Origin: Melitaea cinxia
Taxonomy: Eukaryota > Arthropoda > Insecta > Lepidoptera > Nymphalidae
Direction of reading: 5' to 3'
NCBI RefSeq assembly: GCF_905220565.1
Contig: NC_059415.1
Location: forward strand, 8,670,501 to 8,734,500
DNA: 64,000 bases
Positions 22,805 through 34,400 of the stretch are shown here, in pieces. Every line of letters begins with the position of its first letter. Position 1 is the stretch's first letter. The position numbers were made by a program, and so were the translations under genes. The notes beneath the pieces were generated by a model. The model did no database searches and had not been told where the DNA came from. It was given only the letters and a program-made list of their open reading frames with translations.

Positions 22805-23244
22805 AAATTTAATCAAAACAAATACAATCTGATAAGATGCAAGAAGGATGACGTTTTACTTAAATTCATTACCTATTTATAGGGCAATTAAAGGGTTGTA
22901 GACAATCATATTAAGAACAAACATAAATGATAATAATTCAAACATTATGAAATTATTGTGGTCATTGGTAACAATGAAAATCCTGTATAATGTTCTACAT
23001 AAAGTGTTAAATACCGGGCAATATACATCATTTGATACCATGGATTCATTTTTAAAATTAACCAGTGAATTTAAATTTATTTACTATATTTTAACGAATG
23101 CTATCCGAGACATAATAACATTATATAATATGATTAAATATGGTTATCTACGATAAAAACTTTATAAGTGAATAATAGTCAGTTTATAAATGAATTCAAG
23201 TCATACAGTCTTGTTACATTTTGAATTGAGCGGTTGTAACGAAA

Positions 23245-25528
23245 ATGTTTTACAAAAATATACTACTATTATTTTTTACGTATATGTTTGTAATAACGGA
23301 GGCGGCCAAAATTCTAGGAGTGTTTCCTATACCGTCTATTAGCCATCAAGTTGTGTTCCGTAAAATAACTCAGGAACTTGTTAAAAAGGGTCATGAAGTG
23401 ACAGTTATTACACCGGATCCAGCGTTTCCCGAAGGAAATGGACCAGCAAATCTTAAAGAAATTGATGTCCATGATGTATCTTACGCATTTTGGCAAAGTA
23501 TTTTTCAGTCTAAGTACAAGGCCGGTATACACAATACCCCAAGTTTTTCAGAATTAAGAGAAGGAACCAAACTATTTTCATACCTTTTACACATTCAGAT
23601 AGAAACTCCAATGGTTCGAGAATTGATAACAAACAAAAACAACAAATTTGATCTAATATTAGTAGAGGCGGTAATGCGACCTGCGCTTGTTTTTTCACAT
23701 ATTTTTAAAGCGCCAGTAATTTTGATGAGTTCTTTTGGGGCTATTTTTAACAATCACGACATTATGGGTTCACTGACACACCCAATTTTGTATCCTTCTA
23801 CGCTTCAGTTCAAGATTTACAATCTAACTTTCTGGGAAAAAATTGAAGCTCTACGCTTACACTACACATATGAATACGCATCCTACTTAAACGAATTTGA
23901 TGAACACCAAATTTTGCAACAAGATTTTGGATCAGATGTCCCAGCTATAAAAGAATTATATAATAATGTACATATGTTGTTTCTAAATATTCATCCTGTT
24001 TGGGCAGATAATCAGCCTGTACCTCCTGGTGTTGTATTTATGGGTGGAATCCATCAATTACCTCAAAAGGAGCTACCAAAGGTTTGTCAGCGCTCTTTGA
24101 ACATAAAAAATGTTTTTTTAATGATAATTTTTAATGAATTTTATGAAGTTTTTAAGTGTGATTATTTAATTAGTTAGACTTAAAATTATTTTTTTTAATT
24201 GATTTTATTGAATCGTTTAAAATGTTTCTTAAATATAATATTATTTTTATACAAAAATCTGTAGATAGAGGTAGAATTTGTGATCAACTTAACTAACGCA
24301 TTGAGTTCACTGTAATGTTAGTTTTAAGTTTTTTTTTATGCATAAATAAATTAATTAATTTTTAATACGCAGGATTTAAAAACATACTTGGACTCGTCGA
24401 AACGTGGTGTCATATACGTGAGTTTTGGTACCAATGTATTAGCAGGAATGATTTCACCGGACAAAGTTCAAGTAATGGTGAATGTATTATCTAAGTTACC
24501 ATATGATGTTTTATGGAAATGGGACCAAGATGAGCTGCCGGGAAAATCAGATAACATTAGAACGTCCAAATGGTTACCACAATCCGATTTATTGAGTGAG
24601 TTTTTAGACTTTTATACTTACATTACAAATTTTTTTTAAAGTTTTACTAAACCACTAGAAATACTTTACAGAACATCCCAAAATAAAACTGTTTGTTACA
24701 CAAGCTGGACTTCAATCTACAGATGAAGCTATCACTGCTGGTGTACCGCTTGTTGCTATACCAATGTTAGGAGATCAATGGTACAATGCTGAGAAATATC
24801 TCAAGCATGGTATTGGTATGAAACTTGCGATTGACTCTTTGACTGAAGAGCAACTGAAATATGCTATAGAAACTGTGATCACAGACGAAAGGTGAAACCT
24901 GTTAATATTAATGTATTTGAAATATTGAAATTACTGGTATTTAACTACCATTTGAATTCTTCTTAGTACTAGATATCAAAACTTTATAACTTTTTCGATG
25001 AATTCCTAAAAAAATTATAAAAAATATTGCGTACTTATTAATAAGAGTAAGTATTTTATTTTCATCCATGATCTAGTTAATTATCTTAATATACAATCTA
25101 GTTAAAAATATATGTTTATTTGTTTTAGATTGCTTGGTAAAGAAAGGTTTTACAACTTTTCTTCAACAACTACAATTTTTATACGAAAAATAAATACGCA
25201 TAATATCTTACATTTCAGTTATCGTCGACAAGTAACTAAGCTTCGTGACATAATGCTTGATCAGCCGGAGACGCCACTAGAGCGAGCGATGTGGTGGCTT
25301 GAATATGCCATAAGACATGGTGGAGCAAAACAACTTCGCGCACCAACAGCTAACATTTCAATGGCTGAATATTTGGAATTGGAATTGGTTTTAATTGTGC
25401 TATTAACGGCAGTCACTGCTTTAATACTATTAATTCTTATTTTCGTATATGTATGTAGATTTTTATCTAAATCCTTATGTAGTAAAAATAAAATTAGTAA
25501 AAAAATTAACGCAAAGAAAACAAATTAA
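23245..25528 (+). CDS. UDP-glycosyltransferase, complete four-exon gene (529 aa)
   Basis: Exons: 23245-24081, 24373-24595, 24672-24891 and 25219-25528 (837, 223, 220 and 310 nt), with the same phases as the UGT at 15.5 kb. All junctions are GT-AG, and donor 2 is a consensus GTGAGT. It has an N-terminal signal peptide ending near TEAAK, His33 in PSISHQ, Glu in LILVEAV where many UGTs have the partner Asp, and WLPQSDLL joined to KHPK. Exon 3 has the signature FVTQAGLQSTDEAITAGVP to GDQWYNAEKY. Exon 4 has WWLEYAIRHGGAKQLRAP, one membrane helix and the KKTN tail (KKxx ER retrieval). The expected role is sugar conjugation of small lipophilic substrates in the ER lumen. Its promoter block is duplicated at 20.15-20.43 kb. 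The pseudogene at 2.5 kb is its nearest paralogue by flanks. No disablement seen. Confidence 0.93.
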
Positions 25529-25934
25529 ATGTAGATATCCTTAAAAATTAAAATAAGTTTTTAATTTAAGGAAAGATAGCGATGCAAGCATTTTGTTTTT
25601 AGTATTTCACAGCGAAAAGTAATACCACACACAGAGTTAAATTTTTAAGAATTACTGGTAACTGTAGCTTGTAGATTAAAGTCCACTTTACAATACATGT
25701 AAGCGTAACAATTACCACTCAGATTTTAAAAGTGACAAACATCGAAATTTTAATCCATAATCACGAGGAATATAAAACAACTCCACATATTTAATTCGAC
25801 ATGTAGTAATATCGTAATAAATGATAACTGAATGACGTCATTCAAAAATATGTTCGCTTAGTATTATTACTGAATTTTAATAATAATATTTGTTGATAAA
25901 TTAATACGATAGGACAATATGATAGGTATTTTTT

Positions 25935-26095
25935 TATACAACTAGGTCGGCAGACAAGCGTACGGCTCACCTAATGGTAAGCGATTATGTAAGCGATTTA
26001 GTTTATAGACACCTGCAACACCAGAAGCATCGAAAACGAGTTACTGACCTTACCGCGAACTTTTCTGAATTGTTTTTCGACAGGTGTTACAATAA
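25935..26095 (-). mobile_element. SINE-like repeat A copy
   Basis: TTTTTTTATACAACTAGGTCGGCAGA, then ACGGCTCACCTAATGGTAAG, GACACCTGCAACACCAGAAG and GAAAACGAGTTACTGACC. It is reverse oriented, with the T-run at the left as its tail. Confidence 0.6.
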
Positions 26096-27009
26096 TATCT
26101 TCGAATTATTTATGATAATTATAAAATTTTTGATTATATGTTTGTAATGACATTTTTTAATGTAAATGTAATGTAGTATATTATATCGGCCGACACGAGG
26201 CCCAGACCATTCTGGAGAGTTCGCGCATGTACCCGGTTTTCGAGACTATACTTCTATATAGTTCCACAGTTGTTCCTCTAACGCCATCTAGTATTGAGTA
26301 GAGAGTTTCATGCGGTCTCTGTCTTTGCGTGGTTTCAATGGTTGCCGCTAGATGGCGCTAGTGTCTTTGTGTGTCCTTAACACTATATAATTAAAATAAA
26401 AAATAGATATTAAAGAAACAAATATTAATAACCACTACATACTAAATAATTACGCAATAATAATATACACAAAATTAATATATCTTTAAAGTACACACAT
26501 GCCACATCCAGTTTCGCATAGTCTAAGGAATCTTTAAACATAATATTCATTTGTAAACAAACTTTATGTAACTACCTCCAATATTTTTTACATTTTTTGA
26601 TTGTACGTAGCTGCCTACTATTTATGTGTTATGTTTAAACTTTAATTGTTTCTTATGAAAGTGAATTGTATTATTCTTATAAGAAATAAAGTTCTTAAAC
26701 CTTAATGTTTGTTAATGTAAATGGTTTACATGTAGTGACTTTTAAATGTTTATATTGGTTAAAAAATAAATTAAAAAACTATTATATACTATTATCACTT
26801 TATTAAAAAAGAGAAAATTATATGAAATTTATTTCTGCCCTCAGTAAAAGGACTAATCCAGAAAGAATTTATAATATTGTTCCCAAAGTTGTCAGTGACA
26901 CTCGTTTTTACAATTATTGTCCACAAGTTTATTTCGTTCTTGATTTACTTATCCTATACCCGGCTCTGTTCTACCTCAACAAATATAACACAGAAAATAC
27001 TCCTCAAAA
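26096..27009. other. Gene-free spacer
   Basis: AT-rich, with one GC-richer patch (26185-26390) containing the paired phrases ACGCCATCTAGT and TAGATGGCGCTAG as a loose inverted repeat. No coding or known mobile element is recognised. Confidence 0.4.
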
Positions 27010-27680
27010 GTATTGGGGTTTGACATTTGTTCTATGAGAACTTAAATTTAATATTTGATAGCTAATGGAACCCGTATCAAACTTGTGTCGCTTCAGCCTG
27101 TAATATCCCACTAATGGGCATAGGCCTCTTTCCCCATGTAGGAGAAGGATCAGATCTTAATCCACCACGCTACTCCAATGGAGGTTGGCGGATATATTCC
27201 CTACTATGAGTAACGATCGCTATCAGGTGTACATGATAATAACCGGGACCGACGGCTTAACGTGCTCTCCGAGGCACGGTGGGGAGACCCACTAGGACTG
27301 CACAAACACCCAGACCACGGCAAACACCCGTATGGAGTATACAAATGTTTGCCGTGTGCGGGGATCGAACCCCCAACAGGTATAATCCATGGCTGTGACC
27401 GCTGCGCCAACGCGGCGCCAAACTTGTGTCCTTCTATATTAATACAAAAGGAGTTAAGCTTTCAACGGCTGTAATGCTAGAGTAATATTTTGCATGCATC
27501 CTCCTTCTATATTAATACAAAAAGAGTTAAGCTTTCAACGGCTGTAATGCTAGAGTAATATTTTTGATGCATCCATCACAGTTTTCCTTTACCGCGTGGT
27601 TTGCCATGACTATTATCAAACCATAAGGGTCTGTCCTTGCCATACTTCAAGTCACTAGCGTTGATCTTCAGATGAACTCC
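27010..27680. repeat. Dispersed repeat shared with 9.0-9.3 kb, with internal 75-bp tandem duplication
   Basis: Same sequence as 8990-9270, but split by a SINE (27090-27418). Its segment CCTTCTATATTAATACAAAA to TGCTAGAGTAATATTTT occurs twice in tandem (about 27430-27500 and 27501-27565). Noncoding. Confidence 0.65.
27090..27418 (-). mobile_element. tRNA-derived SINE (family B) with RTE-like tail
   Basis: On the minus strand it opens with box A-like TTGGCGCAGCGGTCACAGCC and box B GGGTTCGATCCCC, then a CACACGGCAAACATTTG body, and ends in a tail reading AGAGGCCTATGCCCATTAGT. The target duplication CAAACTTGTG (27078-27087 and 27419-27428; possibly 12 bp) fixes the insertion. Relatives lie at 32.7 and 47.9 kb. 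Confidence 0.85.
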
Positions 27681-28065
27681 TTTTTTTTAAACAATATATA
27701 GGTTGCTCGTTAATTAGACGCTCTGATATAAATAATTACGAGCGTTTTTGGCTAGAAATTCTTAAATTTTTATGACATCTTTAGACGCATTTGAAATCAA
27801 AACCTACATTATTTTTCATTTGTGAGCGATTATTATTTTTCATTTGATTATTTTTCTTTGTGAGCGAATACAATTACAGACTATACTTTTCAAGATCATA
27901 ATCACTATTTTTTATGTACTCACTTTTTTTAATTTACAACAGAAATTCAGTTAGTTGATTTCATTTTTACGTTATTGCTACACACGCCACTCCACACAGG
28001 ATTTTTGGTTTAAGAGATGTCGGAATTTACCCTAATCTTGATAAAAGATAATCATTTGGGCCATC

Positions 28066-28350
28066 TTTTTAACCGACTCCAAAAAAGGAAGAGGTTCTCA
28101 ATAATTCGACTGTATTTTTTATGTATGTTACCTCAGAACTATTGTCTGGGTGGACCGATTTCGCTGATTTTATTTTTAATCAAAAGACGGCACGTGTCAT
28201 GTGGTTCAATTTAAATTTAATTGAGATCCAATACGTGCTTTTTGAATTATATCTAATAATGCTAAATAAATTTACTTTACCATTTTTTCGGCTACTTACA
28301 TTGTATTACTTGTCAATGTAATTGAAGTCGGTTTTTTTTTCATTTGTAAG
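28066..28350 (+). mobile_element. Family M MITE, near full length
   Basis: From TTTTTAACCGACTCCAAAAA to GTAATTGAAGTCGGTTTTTT, with the GTCTGGGTGGACCGATTTCG core and a closing CATTTGTAAGCAAACAAAAT. Short open frames inside are shared by other copies and look fortuitous. Confidence 0.75.
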
Positions 28351-28814
28351 CAAACAAAATTATTATAAATTTACAATGCTTTTTTACTGAACACGATATT
28401 TTAAAATATTTAACCTAAAAATAATACTTAGATAGAGGAGCTTATCAGAAATGTTCCATTAGATAATTCAGCCATTTTGGTTCGTGTGTTGTTTATCTGA
28501 TTAAAATACTTTGATGAAATCTGATAGTTACTTACTGAGTGATTAAACTTAGTTAACAGTTTATAATTATTATATTTATACTGTATTCACTATTCGAAGG
28601 TCACGCTGAAAAAAGGTTGAAATATTTTTAAAAGAGTAGATATAAAGAGTAGATAGGCTTGGTTGTTTGCAAATGGAAGTTGAGAGTGATTGATATATAA
28701 GTTAGATGGAGCTAAAGAAATTTTAGTTCAGTCGAGTGGTCTAAAGGACACTCGTTTTTTTCTTCGTAAGTCTATCTGTTTAAAGAAGCTATAAGATAAT
28801 TGTGTTTGCTAGCA

Positions 28815-29060
28815 ATAAAAAAAAAACGACTTTAATTACATCGACAAGTAATACAACGTAAGTAGACGAAAAGAATTAAGAAACGTACTAGTCGTCACTA
28901 CAATTTTCGAGGGTACCCCTTGGAGGGTACACTTGGGATATCTCCTTTCCAACAAAAAAAAAAAAATTATCTAAATCAGTTCATAAACAACGAAGTTATC
29001 CCCGAATATATATATATGGTTGAATTGAACCTCCTACTTTTTTGAAGTCGGTTAAAATAT
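28815..29060 (-). mobile_element. Family M MITE, reverse orientation
   Basis: ACGACTTTAATTACATCGAC at the left and CTACTTTTTTGAAGTCGGTT at the right, with the middle deleted relative to longer copies. Confidence 0.7.
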
Positions 29061-29279
29061 TTCAAACTTATAGGAGTGTTTCTGACGAATCCAAATTAAG
29101 CACTGTCAACAACAAGGGACGTCCAATACATTTAAATTTCGGTAATCATAACTTTGTCATCAAGTACAAAGTTATAAGTAGAGCGTGTTCAGCTACTAAG
29201 GAAAATGCAAAAGCTAGTCAAATACTCGGTGTAAATAATATACTATAGTTATTATATATGTACGCTTGATACCGACCTT

Positions 29280-29395
29280 TACTCATGGTATGAAATATAT
29301 CTGCCGAGTTAAGGTCCAAAACTTCGCTTACATAGAGAAAAAAGCCTATGCCCAGCAATGGGATATTAAAGACTGAAATGATTTGATTAAAACCA
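29280..29395 (+). mobile_element. SINE tail fragment (family B-like)
   Basis: AAAAAAGCCTATGCCCAGCA and ATGGGATATTAAAGACTGAA match family B tails. The preceding ACTCATGGTATGAAATATAT corresponds loosely to its body. No pol III boxes remain. Confidence 0.45.
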
Positions 29396-29884
29396 CTCAC
29401 GTCAATGTTTCTGCGTACCGTTAAAAAAAACTGTTATAGGATGCATAAATAGAATTTAATACATTTAATCCACATTTAGTTTACTTTAAAAACATACGTC
29501 AATCTTAGAAACGAGAGGTAATGAGATTTTACTCTGTGGCGGTAGCCGACCTCATTCCTCCTTCTTTGAGCGGCATGAAAAATTATGATAATTTCACGTT
29601 TTAATTATGCTTATATGAGTCTAACATGTAAACCCACCCAAGTAAGTAATCTCGCCGAGTTTTAATCGGGATATAAATTTTAGATTACGTCAAATTTTTA
29701 GTTCAAAGTTAAAACGAAAAATATTTTATAGTTATAATAACTCTGCAGAGAGTTGCTAATAACATTGCTAATGCAAAGAATATCTAAAATAAAATAATGT
29801 GTAAAAATATCTATATCAACAAGCTGTTATTTAAAACACAGTCAATACGTTGCCATAGAATCAGTCGATTTATCTATAGAAATA

Positions 29885-30199
29885 AATAAAATTGGAGTGT
29901 CTGTTTGTAATATTAAAATAACTGTTTTTTACTAAATGCATATGGATATATACACGGTACATATACCAAAATAACATTTTTTAAAATTTTTATCTGTCTA
30001 TCTATCTGTCTGTTTGTTCCGGCTAATCTCTGAAACGACTGGACTGATTATAACGGAACTTTCACTGGCAGATAGCTGATGTAATAAGGAGTAACGTAGG
30101 CTACTTTTTTTACAAATTTATTTATTTTATAACACTGCGAACTAAACAATAACTTTTTTGTTTAAATTCCACGCGGACAAAGTCGCGGGCATAGCTAGT
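29885..30199 (+). mobile_element. Helitron-like non-autonomous element, best copy
   Basis: AATTGGAGTGTCTGTTTGTA start; ATATACACGGTACATATACC; TCTGTCTGTTTGTTCCGGCT; end CACGCGGACAAAGTCGCGGG followed by CATAGCTAGTTT. The GC-rich near-hairpin shortly before CTAG-T is the Helitron 3' layout. Relatives lie at 2170-2445 (minus) and 62040-62220. Confidence 0.6.
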
Positions 30200-31076
30200 T
30201 TATTAATATAAGTATGTCGATAAAAAAGATTTTTAACGTTACTACGATTAACAAATTATGTTACCGCAATTGGCGATTATCAATATATTGCCGATTAAAA
30301 GTGTTAATCTGAAAGAATTAACCGAATTCAAAAATCAGAAGGTTCTCAATTCGGTTGGTATTTCTTTTATGCATGTATACCGATTACGCCGAGAATTCTG
30401 ATTACGATGAGATTCGATTTACGTGGTTTTTTTATTCGATGTGGAATAGTTACCATTTGGTATCATAAAAGCTTAATTAGGTTGTTTTAATAGTTTTTAT
30501 TATTTTTAAAGTTTCTTTTTATCAAATAACCTAACGCATATCTTAAAAAACGTTAAGACTTGATTTTATACTCGTATCGGCCTGAGTTAAAATATAATAA
30601 GTGGTATTAATTAAATTAGAATTTCACATTACCCCCATATTTACCTACATATGCCTATTTACATATTATGTGGAACTTTGTTTGAGATAGTTTTGTATGA
30701 GAACATTGTTTTCGAAGAGTAACCTGAAATATACCATTACAACTAACTAGGTTAGCCTATAAGGTTAAGTCTTCGTTTTCTGAGCCAACGAAGTAAGCTA
30801 AAACATTTCAATTAAAACTGAATTAATGTATTTTTAAATTTATGAATTAAGTTACATTAAGTGTATTTTATGATGGGTTTATTTTATATAAATGGCATCT
30901 AATCGTTAAAATTTTTTGCGACAAGAGTTCAAATTCGGATGAGTTCGTTAAACTTTCAAGTGTTTCAGTTTGTGTAAAACATTAAAAATAAATGCAAGAC
31001 TTGTAGATATATCCGGCAATTTTTAGTTATCTATTTTTCTATTAAAGAGAGAGATTTGAGAGGTATTTACAAATAC
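30200..31076. other. Gene-free spacer
   Basis: AT-rich. Around 30310-30430 a heavily decayed family M-like piece (CCGAATTCAAAAATCAGAAGG) is visible. Nothing else is supported. Confidence 0.4.
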
Positions 31077-31320
31077 TAGTGGTCGCCCAAAGGTCGAAAT
31101 TCGACCATAATTAATTTAAACTATAAGTTTGAACATACATATACGTATTAGTTATTATGTTTGAAATTCAGTAAAGACAATATTAATCTGTAGTCTATAA
31201 TCTATTCTCAATTTGATTGACGCGTGTGTGTCAAATACATGGCAGTGTGTAACGTTTTAATCTTCTATAGAAGATACCCTTCGTGTCAGAATTGAAGCCG
31301 CGAACGTGGCTGTTTTATAG
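31077..31320 (-). mobile_element. Helitron-like element (3' end at left)
   Basis: On the minus strand it ends with the palindromic hairpin GGTCGAATTTCGACC, about 10 bases, then CTAGT, matching the terminus at 1319-1346. The 5' part is uncertain. Confidence 0.45.
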
Positions 31321-31438
31321 ATCTGTCAACACTAACACTTTTTAACTAGAACGATTGTCATGGAAACTGCTATTCTGTTTTACTTCACGTACGACAGCTA
31401 TCTCAAATATATTCTCAAAATGTTTATCAATTTACAAA

Positions 31439-34400
31439 ATGAAAATATTAATACTTTTAGTCATATTTTTTAATCATTTGAACGCAGCTTGTAAGTATTT
31501 AAAAGCTAAAGATTCTTTTACATAGTATAATAACACCTAATACGATTATAAACGTAGTTTTAGATATAAATTATGAAAAGAAATCGATGAGTAGATCTGT
31601 GAGACAATCCGAAGATGATGAATTTGAACCGGTCACTAATGTATATAAAAATTCTGAAAATGTTATAAATCTGAACTGTGACGATTTTACAAGATATGCT
31701 ATCAACTGTACAGAAGAAGCGGCGCTGTTACGTAATTCAAGTAGAATGTCTCCACCATTACCAACCAAGATCAACGATTGGTGCAAGTTAGTTGCGATAA
31801 TAACTTTAAGTTGATAATAATCGGTTTTTTCCTTCATTCACTTAATTCTACATTGAAGTTGGTACATAATTATAAATATTAAGGGAAATCAGTCCTCAAG
31901 CCAGATTCAATGCTTGTGTTTTAGGACACCAGGCTCCTAACTCTATATGAAAAACTTATCCCCGTCATCTTCCTATAATTTTACCAGCAATTTTTTGATA
32001 CGTGTTGGCACTTTATTACGTTTACAGTTATACTATTCCTACAGGAACTGATTTATCAAATGCAATTCTCTTTCATACAATCTTCACAATTCAATAAGTC
32101 CCAACGACGTCTGAGTAAATCCCTATTTAGCTTTTTAGCCGCCATACCATAAGGATTTTACCACGATGATAGGTAACTAATTTTAGAAATAAAGGTTAAG
32201 TTGTTCTACCTATTTCTTGTTAGATAGTTTTCAGTTATTATATTGTGCATTAATATAGCTTAACAATTGTAGTCATTACTTATTGTATTAGTTATTTAGT
32301 ATATTTAACCGACTTCCACAGAGCAATAAGACATCTTACCAACTGTGCCTTGAATTGGAACAACGACTGCAAATATGTTTCTGACAGTCATTTTAACGAA
32401 GAAAGCGTCAGAGGTCACATACACGTCGTCAACAATATATGCGATGATGAGTGGTTCTTGATAAGTAAGAAGTTTTTTTACTAGCCCGTTGGCACAGTTT
32501 GCAGTAAGACTGATTTCTCCTCAATATTGCTCTCAGACTCGGTGCGGGATACACTCTGACCACACTATAACCTCATAACAGTAATCTTAAATGCAGTTGT
32601 GGCTGAAAAAGCATTTTTTTTCTTGTAGATATAAAATTAGAAACGGTTATTAACGATTTAAATCTATCAGATATTTAATATATTTGCTGTCGTTGCTTAT
32701 ATTGGCCCTTAAGCAACTAGTGCTGACGCAACGGTCACAGCACTGGTTTGTAGCTGTTACGCTGGCTGTTTCGAGTTCGATCCCCGCACACGGCAAACGT
32801 ATGTAAGATGTTTGGCGTAGTCTGGGCGTTTCTGCGTGCGTATTGTGTTTGTTTTTGCGAACCCCCGACACAGGAGATAATCCTACTGGGGGCCATAGAG
32901 TGTGAAGCGTTTATTTATTATTTATTAAAGATATATTTGTGATATTCCTAATTGAATAATACATATTTTTGATTATGATATTTTAACGGTAATAAACGAA
33001 CGTATTTAACTTTATGACCTAAATTCCTGTTAGTCAATAAAATAAATAAACATGTTAATGAAAATATTTTAAAGAAGTGATTTTTTTGACAAAAGATCAA
33101 ATATCGTTGCGGGTTGGAACAAATATGTTGCATATTACCACAGGGAGGCCAGGTTGAGGTTTTTGACCTGGGTGGAAGCGGGAAAACCGAATACGGGTCA
33201 GACATATGTTGATATGAAGGAAAGTAGAAAATTGTTTAAGCAGAAGCTGAAGTGGTGCCAAGATAGGCAGGTGCAATTTAAAATGGATGCACTTGCTTCC
33301 CTTCACTCTGCTAGCAATTTCAAACAGTTCTGGAAAGTGACGGGAAATATGAGCCAAAAGCCTAGCCTTCCTGTGTGCGTTGATGGTATTAGTGACAAAC
33401 ATATGATTGCTAATATGTTTTAGTGAACATTTTAGGGTGTTACCGCGGCATAATACAGATGTGTCCCGATCGTATGGTGCTGGGAGTATTGGCAGTCAGG
33501 TTAGGGTTAGGTTTACAGCGAAGGAGGTTAGTCGCGTTATCAGTGGTATGAGTGGAGGTAAATCTCCTGGATGCGATGGTCTCAGCATCGAGCATCTTAG
33601 GCACGCTGGGGTCTGCCTGCCACACGTCCTATCTCAATTTTACAATCTTTGTCTTTGTCACGGCTACTTACCAGAGGAACTTACTAAAATTATAGTAGTT
33701 CCTATTATTAAGAACAGAACTGGGGATGTTCGGATAGAAATAACTACCGTCCCATCTCACTTGCCAACGGGAGGTAAAGTTATTCGCGTCCGTAGGTACT
33801 ACCTAACCACTTGCCCCTACACGTGCCCCCTGGGTGGTGCTAAATGAATAACAAGCCGAGAGTGCCTGCGCAAGCAACCCTGGGCAGTGCCGGCGCGGGC
33901 ACTCCCGTAACACACTCACACACACATAATATACTCACCTAGAACACCACATTTACACTACACAGATACACTCTCACAGGCCCCCATACGCGCAAGTGCG
34001 TACATACTAAACATGCACCTATACACCTTCTACACACAATAGACACTCACAACAAGGTTTAAACATAACACTTCTGCAGGGATGGTGTGGTCAAGTTCCT
34101 GCGGACCTTCCGTCGCAACAATGAGCGAGGTTTGGCCCCAATTGACCACCCGCGTGTTTGTGCCGTGCGCGGGGACCCGTAAGGGGGGATGAAGGAATCC
34201 TGGTGGCTGAGCCGAAAGAGCGTCGGCTGTTGTACGTCTCCAAGGCAACACTCCACTTTGGTCTGGATTTCTCCTGACACGGGAGGCCGGAGGCTAGCCA
34301 CCTTCGGTCAATCGGCTGCGACGTCCCGTCAGAGGGCCGTCAGGCGAGAGCTCTGTCCCGTCGGGGGTGGACGACGGGTGGGACGGTGTAAATCATCTCG

